Below are positions 16,734 to 22,760 of a stretch of DNA of 30,434 nt, in pieces. A model generated the notes under the pieces. That model saw only the letters and a program-made list of their open reading frames with translations, was not told the DNA's origin and did not search any database. The DNA comes from an uncultured Oscillospiraceae bacterium (GTDB lineage Bacteria; Bacillota; Clostridia; Oscillospirales; Acutalibacteraceae), in the NCBI GenBank assembly GCA_900555015.1, contig USJL01000014.1, positions 1 to 30,434 on the forward strand, given 5' to 3'. The translations under genes and the position numbers were made by a program. Numbering within the stretch: position 1 is the stretch's first letter; every line of letters starts with the position of its first letter.

Positions 16734-19562
16734 TTATTTACCTTTTGCCGCACGCTTGATTTTAATTTGCCTTTTAAGCATATAAGGCAATATTGCTTTC
16801 ATTTTATCATCTGAATTTACCATTGTGCTGCATTCAGGGTTATCACGGTGAAGCTTAATAGCGTCAAACTCACACTTGGTTGTGCAAATACCGCAGCCTA
16901 TACATTTGTTTTCATCAACAACAGATGCACCGCAGCCAAGGCAACGTGCCGTTTCAATTTTGACCTGTGCTTCCGTTAACGGTTTGTGTGCATCTCTAAA
17001 CGACTTTTTACGGTCTATGCTTTCATCCGTACCCGGAATTTGGCGGGAAGAATTATCATAACTTTCAATTTTTATATCGTTTTTATTAAGTTCAATAAAA
17101 TCACGCCTGTTTCTGCCGATTGTAAGGCTGGCATTGTAATGAACAAAACGGTGAATTGATTCGGCACCCTCTTTACCTGCCGCAATGGCGTCAATAGCAA
17201 ACTTAGGACCGGTGTAAACGTCACCGCCCACAAAAATATCTTCCTGTGATGTTTGATAAGTTAAGCTGTCTGCAACGGGGCCGTTACCTCTGCCAAGCTC
17301 AACATTTTCATTTTTAAGCATATCGCCCCAAACAATACTTTGACCGATTGAAAGGTAAACATCATCACATTCAAGAGTTACAGTGTCATTTTCATCATAT
17401 TGAGGATTGAATCTGCCGTCCGCATCCTTAACGCTTATGCATTTTTTAAGAACAATGCCCGTAACCTTTCCGTTTTCGGTTAAAATTTCTTTAGGACCCC
17501 AACCGTTATTGATTGTAATGCCCTCATCCTCGGTTTCAAATATTTCTTCATTTGATGCCGGCATTTCTTCTCTGCTTTCAAGGCAATACATACCGATTAC
17601 ATCTGCATTACAACGTTTTGTGGAACGTGCAACGTCTACCGCAACATTACCGCCGCCGATAACAACAGCCTTTCTGCCGGCAAAATCCAAATCATGATTT
17701 TCGGAAATTTTATGAAGAATATCAACAGCACTCATAACGCCGTCTGCATCTTCGCCCGAAATGCCTGCTTTTCTGCTTCCCTGGCAACCGATTGCAATGT
17801 AAAACGCTTCGTAACCCTGAGCACGCAATTCATCAAGGGTAATGTCTTTACCAACTTCAACGCCGCATTTAATTTCAACGCCTAATTGACGAATAACATC
17901 TACCTCGGCGTCAACAACATCTTTTTCCAATTTATAAGACGGAATTCCGTATGTAAGCATACCGCCCGGCTTTTCATTTTTCTCAAACACGGTAGGTCTG
18001 TAACCTGTTGTTGCAAGATAATATGCACAAGACAAACCTGCCGGACCGCCGCCGATTATAGCAATTTTATTATTAAATTCGCCACGGTTTGACGGAATAA
18101 CCTTTTTAGGAATAAATCTTGTTTCCGCATCCAAATCCTGTTGTGCAATGAATCGTTTAACCTCATCAATGGCTACGGCTTGGTCAATAGTACCTCTTGT
18201 ACAAGCGTCTTCACAACGTCTGTTACAAACTCTGCCGCAAACAGCAGGGAACGGATTTTCTTTTTTAATCAACGCAAGAGCGTCTGTATATCTGCCCTGA
18301 GCAGCCATTTTTAAATATCCCTGAACGGCAATATGTGCCGGGCAGGCTGTTTTACAAGGAGCCGTACCTGTGTCATAACAGTTAATTCTGTTTTTATCAC
18401 GATAATCGGGGCTCCATTTTTCTTTACCCCATTTAACTGCATCCGGTAATTCCTGCTTTGGATATTCAACCTTTGAACCGTCTTTTTTACAAAGTTTTTG
18501 ACCGAGTTTTACGGCACCTGCTGGGCAATATTCAACACATCTGCCGCAAGCAACGCAATCCTTTGCTTCTACCCTTGCAACATAAGCGGAACGGCTCATA
18601 TTAGGTGTGTTGAAAAGCTGAGATGTACGAAGTGCATTACAAACTTTAACCTGACAGTTACAAATAGCAAAAATTTTATTTTCGCCGTCAATATTTGTAA
18701 TTTGATGAACAAAACCGTTATCTTCCGCACGCTGAAGAATTTCCATAACCTTTTCACGTGTTATGTAATGACCCTTGTTTGTTTCAACAAGATAATCTGC
18801 CATATCGCCTACGCCGATACACCAATCCTCAGGGTCATCTGCACAACCCTCGCCCAATGCGGCACGTGAATAACGGCAGGAACAAGGACCTGCGGCATAT
18901 TTACCGTCGTATTTATCAAGCCAGTGTGAAATATGCTCAATAGGAACGGATTGATTTTCTGTTTCAATAGCTTTTTCAACAGGAATAACGTGCATACCTA
19001 TTCCCGCACCTCCGGGAGGTACCATAGGAGTAATAGCTTCAAGGGGAAGCTGTGTCATTCTTTCAAAAAATCCCGCAACCTCCGGATGTTCGCAAATTTG
19101 CTCCCATTTCATATTAAAGAACTCTGCACTGCCCGGTACAAACATAGGCAACACATACTGCTTTTCACGCTTGGGATTTTCCCAGTTATATTCAATAAGT
19201 CCAACCTGCGCCATTTCGCCCAGAATTTTTTCAAGGTATGATTCGCTTTTGCCTGTTGCTTTAACAATTTCAGGCATTGTCATACCTTTATGAACTTTCA
19301 TTTTAAGGGCAACCTCTGCCATCTCATCCGTAACCATTGCCGCAAGTCCCCAATATTCCGGGTCGTTAACGGTTAATGTTTTGCCAACCTTCGGCATCCA
19401 CGGCATTTTATAAAGAACTCTATCGGTAATCTTTTTACCTAACTTTAAAATGAGTTCCCTTGGCTGTTCAGTGCTGTGATTTTCATAATAATGCATTACA
19501 CGTTCGGCACTGACATAAGTTCTGCCCTCCGGTTTCATTGTATCAAACTTTGTTTCACTCAC
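16734..19562 (-). CDS. Large Fe-S/FAD NAD(P)H oxidoreductase (GltD-like) with ferredoxin domains
   Basis: This 942-residue soluble multidomain protein is likely to pass electrons between NAD(P)H and ferredoxin or a partner. Residues about 75-130 resemble a winged helix (MPEIVKATGKSESYLEKILGEM). Residues 225-310 hold a Cys-rich region (C227, C229, C240, C248, C301, C303, C308). A 4Fe-4S ferredoxin motif follows (C336, C339, C342, C346). Residues about 390-470 are the GltD-type Fe-S entry domain (C403, C407, C442, C446, C450, C454). The FAD site GGGPAGLSCAYYL is near 504, the NAD(P) site GGGNVAVDVA near 636 and the FAD-closing GGDVYTGP near 779. The C-terminus adds C874/C877 and a second ferredoxin motif (C887, C890, C893, C897). 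GTG start behind GGGGGAG. It lies between hypB and hypA, tightly packed. The partner and direction of electron flow are unknown. Confidence 0.85.
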   Translation of the reverse strand: MSETKFDTMKPEGRTYVSAERVMHYYENHSTEQPRELILKLGKKITDRVLYKMPWMPKVGKTLTVNDPEYWGLAAMVTDEMAEVALKMKVHKGMTMPEIVKATGKSESYLEKILGEMAQVGLIEYNWENPKREKQYVLPMFVPGSAEFFNMKWEQICEHPEVAGFFERMTQLPLEAITPMVPPGGAGIGMHVIPVEKAIETENQSVPIEHISHWLDKYDGKYAAGPCSCRYSRAALGEGCADDPEDWCIGVGDMADYLVETNKGHYITREKVMEILQRAEDNGFVHQITNIDGENKIFAICNCQVKVCNALRTSQLFNTPNMSRSAYVARVEAKDCVACGRCVEYCPAGAVKLGQKLCKKDGSKVEYPKQELPDAVKWGKEKWSPDYRDKNRINCYDTGTAPCKTACPAHIAVQGYLKMAAQGRYTDALALIKKENPFPAVCGRVCNRRCEDACTRGTIDQAVAIDEVKRFIAQQDLDAETRFIPKKVIPSNRGEFNNKIAIIGGGPAGLSCAYYLATTGYRPTVFEKNEKPGGMLTYGIPSYKLEKDVVDAEVDVIRQLGVEIKCGVEVGKDITLDELRAQGYEAFYIAIGCQGSRKAGISGEDADGVMSAVDILHKISENHDLDFAGRKAVVIGGGNVAVDVARSTKRCNADVIGMYCLESREEMPASNEEIFETEDEGITINNGWGPKEILTENGKVTGIVLKKCISVKDADGRFNPQYDENDTVTLECDDVYLSIGQSIVWGDMLKNENVELGRGNGPVADSLTYQTSQEDIFVGGDVYTGPKFAIDAIAAGKEGAESIHRFVHYNASLTIGRNRRDFIELNKNDIKIESYDNSSRQIPGTDESIDRKKSFRDAHKPLTEAQVKIETARCLGCGASVVDENKCIGCGICTTKCEFDAIKLHRDNPECSTMVNSDDKMKAILPYMLKRQIKIKRAAKGK

Positions 19563-19574
19563 ACTTTCTCCCCC

Positions 19575-20246
19575 TTACTTTTTAATCCAATTTTCAACTT
19601 CATCATAAAGCCAATCAGCCCATTCGTTTATTCCCTCGCCTGTTTTAGCACAAATAGGAATAACCTTTGCCTTTGGATTTCTTTGATGAACGTATTCGGT
19701 GCACTTTTCTATATCAAAATCAAAATACTCAAGAACATCAATTTTATTAATTAAAACAACATCGCAAATAGAAAACATAAGCGGATATTTTAACGGCTTG
19801 TCGTCCCCTTCCGGAACAGACAATATCATGGCATTTTTAACAGCGCCGGTATCAAATTCGGCAGGGCAAACAAGATTGCCCACATTTTCAAGAATTGCAA
19901 GTTCCACATCGCCGGTATTAAGTCCTTCAAGACCCTGCCTTGTCATTTCGGCATCCAAATGGCACATTCCGCCTGTGTGAAGTTGAATTGATTTAACGCC
20001 TGTAGTTGCAATTTTTTTAGCGTCAACATCACTGTCAATATCAGCTTCCATAACACCTATTTTAAGTTTATCTTTAAGAGCATTAATAGTTGCCATTAAT
20101 GTTGTGGTTTTTCCCGAACCGGGAGAAGACATTAAATTAAGAAGAAAAACGCCTTTTTCTTTAAGGCTTTTTCTAAGCTCCGCCGCTTGGTCATCATTGT
20201 TTTTGAAAACGCTTTGCTTTATTTCCAAAATCTTAACTTCATCCAT
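19575..20246 (-). CDS. hypB: HypB GTPase, nickel insertion
   Basis: HypB is a SIMIBI-class GTPase that loads nickel with HypA. The P-loop SPGSGKTT lies at 41-48, the DIDSDVDA and QLHTGGMCHLDAEM segments follow, and LINKID is the guanine-specificity motif. The Cys-His pair in GGMCHL and the Cys in NLVCPAEF are the G-domain metal site. The N-terminus lacks the His-rich nickel-storage stretch and the CxxCGC site of E. coli HypB, as in many short HypB proteins. The ATG at 20246 is chosen for AGGTGA six bases upstream; a GTG at 20255 overlaps that sequence. It is the first gene of the operon, 12 bases ahead of the oxidoreductase, and has a near-consensus promoter. Confidence 0.92.
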   Translation of the reverse strand: MDEVKILEIKQSVFKNNDDQAAELRKSLKEKGVFLLNLMSSPGSGKTTTLMATINALKDKLKIGVMEADIDSDVDAKKIATTGVKSIQLHTGGMCHLDAEMTRQGLEGLNTGDVELAILENVGNLVCPAEFDTGAVKNAMILSVPEGDDKPLKYPLMFSICDVVLINKIDVLEYFDFDIEKCTEYVHQRNPKAKVIPICAKTGEGINEWADWLYDEVENWIKK

Positions 20247-20288
20247 ACAATTCACCTTTTATTTACAGTTTATTAATATTTCAAAGGC

Positions 20289-20317
20289 ATTTTACAATCT
20301 TATAATATTTAAGTCAA
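20289..20317 (-). promoter_or_regulatory. Promoter of the hypB operon
   Basis: On the minus strand TTGACT (20317-20312), a 17-base spacer and TAAAAT (20294-20289) make a strong promoter about 43 bases before the hypB ATG. Confidence 0.75.
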
Positions 20318-20334
20318 TAGATGTAAGAATATCT

Positions 20335-20348
20335 TAACAATTTTGTTA
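20335..20348. promoter_or_regulatory. TAACAA/TTGTTA palindrome upstream of the hypB promoter
   Basis: TAACAA, two bases, TTGTTA lies 17 bases upstream of the hypB -35. The flanks ATCT and (A)GAT extend the symmetry with a one-base gap. The half-site word TTGTTA recurs in the Rex-like site next to it, so one regulator may bind both. Confidence 0.35.
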
Positions 20349-20351
20349 GAT

Positions 20352-20369
20352 TTGTTAAAATATGAACAA
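20352..20369. promoter_or_regulatory. Rex-like operator between the two divergent operons
   Basis: TTGTTAAAATATGAACAA matches the clostridial Rex consensus TTGTTAANNNNTTAACAA at 13 of 14 defined bases. Rex releases DNA when NADH rises. The site lies between the hypB promoter and the promoter of the small membrane-protein pair, overlapping neither core promoter. The spacer is AT-rich, so a chance match is possible. Confidence 0.45.
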
Positions 20370-20411
20370 TAAATTTGTATATTTCAACAATAAAATTACA
20401 TTCATTTTCCA

Positions 20412-20440
20412 TTGACAAAAGTGTGTTAAAAAGCTATTAT
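20412..20440 (+). promoter_or_regulatory. Strong promoter of the small membrane-protein pair
   Basis: TTGACA (20412-20417), 17 bases, TATTAT (20435-20440), near consensus. It gives a leader of about 50 bases. Confidence 0.8.
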
Positions 20441-20462
20441 ATAGCCATAAAACAACAATTAA

Positions 20463-20486
20463 TTTACATATTAGTTAATATGTAAA
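20463..20486 (+). promoter_or_regulatory. Hairpin abutting the ribosome binding site
   Basis: TTTACATATTA and TAATATGTAAA are perfect 11-base arms around two bases. The hairpin ends one base before the GGAGG that serves the first membrane-protein gene. It could modulate ribosome access or mRNA stability, or be a DNA operator within the transcribed leader. Confidence 0.5.
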
Positions 20487-20498
20487 AGGAGGTAAATT

Positions 20499-20909
20499 AT
20501 GGCTTGTTTTGCGGTTCCTGTTGCAGAAGCAATTATAGCAACGGCAGTAACACAAATTATTAAAAAGAAAGAAAGCGCACCTGAAGTTCTTGAATACAGA
20601 ACACCCGAAGGCGCTGTAGAAAAGGTTGAAAAAGTTTCTCTTTCAAGAAAAATTTCTTGGCTTAGGAATTTACTTTGGGGCGGTTCGATTTTGCTTGCAT
20701 TTGAACATTTATGGCACGGCGAAATTATGTTTAAATTTCCGTTTTTAACTGCGGCGTCCACACCTGAAGACACGGCGGTTATGCTGCACGAAATGGCAAC
20801 CGTGGGTGTTTCAATGGCATTATTAACAACGGCTGTTTGGTGTGTTATGCTTGCAGTTGTTAAAATTAAAGAAACAAAAATCATAAAGGCTGCAAAGGTA
20901 AAAGAATAA
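20499..20909 (+). CDS. Small membrane protein of unknown function (first of a pair)
   Basis: The protein has 136 residues and I do not recognise it. It starts with a hydrophobic stretch (about 2-21, MACFAVPVAEAIIATAVTQI) without a clear cleavage site. A charged loop (about 22-52) follows, then hydrophobic segments at about 56-76 and 97-122 and a Lys-rich C-terminal tail. His70 and His73 (FEHLWHGE) and His97 (HEM) lie at membrane edges and could bind a metal or haem; this is speculative. A full GGAGG site and a near-consensus promoter suggest strong expression. Its stop overlaps the start of the next gene (TAATG). It is divergent from the hypB operon and shares the intervening regulatory region. 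Confidence 0.75.
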   Translation: MACFAVPVAEAIIATAVTQIIKKKESAPEVLEYRTPEGAVEKVEKVSLSRKISWLRNLLWGGSILLAFEHLWHGEIMFKFPFLTAASTPEDTAVMLHEMATVGVSMALLTTAVWCVMLAVVKIKETKIIKAAKVKE

Positions 20910-21223
20910 TGACATTGTTAATATCGGCATTTGCCGCAATTATCAGCACCGTTTTATGGTATTTTATTCCAAAGCGTAAAGAGCTTATGCTTTCCGTTCC
21001 CTGCTGTTTATTTTGGGGCGCAACCATAATGTGGTTTGTAGACGCAATATTTGAATATGCCGAATTGGGTGCCGAATATTTTACCCCGGCTGTTTCGGAT
21101 ATGATTAACGACGCTTTTTTAGGATTTTCCGTTGTTGCACTTAGTGCAATAATTTGGGTTGTAATATTGCTTATTAAAGACCCAATGGGTGTTGTTAAAA
21201 ATTCCGTTTTTAAGAAAAAATAA
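20909..21223 (+). CDS. Small membrane protein of unknown function (second of a pair)
   Basis: The protein has 104 residues and I do not recognise it. It has three hydrophobic segments (about 2-20, 26-49 and 69-93), an acidic stretch between the second and third (DAIFEYAELGAEYF) and a basic C-terminus. Its ATG overlaps the stop codon of the preceding gene by one base, so the two proteins are translationally coupled and probably form one membrane complex. No terminator separates it from the consensus promoter of the MATE gene, which begins two bases after its stop codon. Confidence 0.72.
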   Translation: MTLLISAFAAIISTVLWYFIPKRKELMLSVPCCLFWGATIMWFVDAIFEYAELGAEYFTPAVSDMINDAFLGFSVVALSAIIWVVILLIKDPMGVVKNSVFKKK

Positions 21224-21225
21224 TA

Positions 21226-21254
21226 TTGACACTTTAATAACAGATTGTTATAAT
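21226..21254 (+). promoter_or_regulatory. Consensus promoter of the second MATE gene
   Basis: TTGACA (21226-21231), exactly 17 bases, TATAAT (21249-21254): a perfect sigma-A consensus at optimal spacing. A gene with so strong a promoter is often controlled after initiation, which fits the leader described next. Confidence 0.85.
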
Positions 21255-21263
21255 ACTGCCAAA

Positions 21264-21348
21264 CCGTTTTTACGGAGTGGATTTTTCTAAAACTTAAAGT
21301 TTTATTTTCGCCACACAGCAAAGCGCAAACTTTGCCGTGTGGTTTTTT
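21264..21348 (+). promoter_or_regulatory. Attenuator-like leader of the second MATE gene
   Basis: After the promoter comes a small hairpin (CCGT at 21264, ACGG at 21272). A 13-bp terminator stem follows (21311-21323 with 21330-21342, one A-C mismatch), ending in six T residues just before the ribosome binding site. GTGG at 21277-21280 can pair with CCAC at 21311-21314, the 5' arm of the terminator, enclosing TAAAAC/GTTTTA. That would be an antiterminator. I do not recognise a known riboswitch class. The terminator may also serve the membrane-protein pair upstream. Confidence 0.55.
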
Positions 21349-21384
21349 CTTTAAAACGAGGTGATTTTTACGGAACAAACATAT

Positions 21385-22713
21385 ATGAAAGAGAAGCCGG
21401 TTTTGCCGCTTGTTTTATCAATGGCATTGCCAATGACAATTTCTATGCTTGTGAATGCACTTTACAATATTGTAGACAGTTATTTTGTTGCCAAAATAAG
21501 CGAGGACGCCATGACTGCGCTTTCCCTTGTTTTTCCCGTGCAAAACATTGTAAATGCCGTTTCAGTTGGTTTCGGAATAGGAATTAACGCCGTTATTGCA
21601 TATCATTTGGGTGCGCAAAACAAGCAATCGGCAAACAAGGCGGCGTCTTGCGGTTTTTTATTTAACGTAATTCACGGAATTATATTAACGGCAGTTTTAA
21701 TTTTAACGTTGCCGAAATTTTTAAGCCTTTTTACAAGCAATGAAGCAGTTGCTCAAAACGGAATTACATACGGCAACATCGTGCTTTCCTTTTCAATAGT
21801 ATATTGCACATCCATAAGTTTTGAAAAAATATTTCAGGCTGTGGGTGAAATGAAAGTTTCAATGATTTGCATGATTATAGGCTGTGTTACAAATATTATT
21901 TTAGACCCTGTTTTAATTTTCGGCTTAGGGCCGTTTCCGAAAATGGAAATAAAAGGTGCCGCCGTTGCCACAATAATCGGGCAAGGGGCAACGCTTGTAG
22001 GATATTTGATGTTTTACGCAGTTAAAAAAATACCTGTAAAAATTAAATTTGCAAATATGAAACCAAACAGGCAAATTACAAAACGTTTGTATTCAATAGG
22101 CATTCCGGCAACACTTAATATGGCACTGCCCTCTGTTCAAATTTCCGCATTAAACGGAATTTTAGCTGCATTTTCTCAAAGCTATGTACTTGTTTTGGGG
22201 GCATATTACAAACTGCAAACATTTTTATACTTAACGGCAAACGGCGTTGTGCAGGGAATGCGACCTGTAATCGGCTATAATTACGGTGCGGGCGAAACAA
22301 AAAGAGTTAAAAAGATATTTGAAACAGCACTGGGAATAATCGCCGTGGTTATGACAATAGGCACTGTGCTTTGCTTGGCAATTCCCCAAAACTTAATAAG
22401 CTTGTTTTCAACCAATCCCGACACAATAGAAATAGGCAAAACGGCGTTGCGAATAATCAGCATAGGATTTATTGTTTCATCTGTAAGCGTAACTGTTTCA
22501 GGAGCTTTGGAGGGACTTGGAAAAGGCACCGAATCTCTTATAATTTCCGTGTTAAGATACATTGCCGTAATGCTTACAAGCGCATTTATTTTAAGCAAAA
22601 TATTCGGTGCAATCGGCGTTTGGCACGGCTTTTGGATTACGGAATTCATTGTTGCCGCAATTTCAATTTTAATTTATAAAAAAGCGGTGAATTTTAAAAA
22701 GAAATCAATTTGA
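21385..22713 (+). CDS. MATE-family efflux transporter
   Basis: This is a 12-helix multidrug/cation antiporter with the MATE N-lobe signature LPLVLSMALPMTISMLVNALYNIVDSYFVA and the matching C-lobe near IPATLNMALPSVQISALNG. It is about 442 residues, family length, and distinct from the MATE protein at the left edge. The annotated start is the ATG at 21385. Upstream, GAGGTGA (21358-21364) is followed after five bases by ACG at 21370, in frame and just where an ATG is expected. A GTG at 21361 overlaps the ribosome binding site and is unlikely. So translation may begin at ACG, or the start has been mutated with ATG 21385 as a weaker replacement. Expression is probably controlled by the leader attenuator. 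Confidence 0.88.
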   Translation: MKEKPVLPLVLSMALPMTISMLVNALYNIVDSYFVAKISEDAMTALSLVFPVQNIVNAVSVGFGIGINAVIAYHLGAQNKQSANKAASCGFLFNVIHGIILTAVLILTLPKFLSLFTSNEAVAQNGITYGNIVLSFSIVYCTSISFEKIFQAVGEMKVSMICMIIGCVTNIILDPVLIFGLGPFPKMEIKGAAVATIIGQGATLVGYLMFYAVKKIPVKIKFANMKPNRQITKRLYSIGIPATLNMALPSVQISALNGILAAFSQSYVLVLGAYYKLQTFLYLTANGVVQGMRPVIGYNYGAGETKRVKKIFETALGIIAVVMTIGTVLCLAIPQNLISLFSTNPDTIEIGKTALRIISIGFIVSSVSVTVSGALEGLGKGTESLIISVLRYIAVMLTSAFILSKIFGAIGVWHGFWITEFIVAAISILIYKKAVNFKKKSI

Positions 22714-22720
22714 TATATAT

Positions 22721-22758
22721 AAAAACGGCACACACTGTTAACAGTATGTGCCGTTTTT
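22721..22758. terminator. Bidirectional intrinsic terminator
   Basis: An 18-base arm (AAAAACGGCACA-c-ACTGT) pairs with ACAGT-a-TGTGCCGTTTTT around two bases, with one mismatch. It ends the MATE transcript from the left and the DUF5054 transcript from the right. Confidence 0.92.
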
Positions 22759-22760
22759 TA

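Noticed and set aside
16876..19241. Plus-strand open frames opposite the oxidoreductase gene
   Set aside because: They lack ribosome binding sites and recognisable motifs, and mirror the strongly coding minus strand.
15265..20246. Complete [NiFe]-hydrogenase maturation cluster
   Set aside because: Only hypA and hypB are present. No HypC-F motifs or hydrogenase large- or small-subunit cysteine motifs were found in the window.
21361..21363. GTG as start of the second MATE gene
   Set aside because: It lies inside the GAGGTGA ribosome binding sequence, with no other site upstream.
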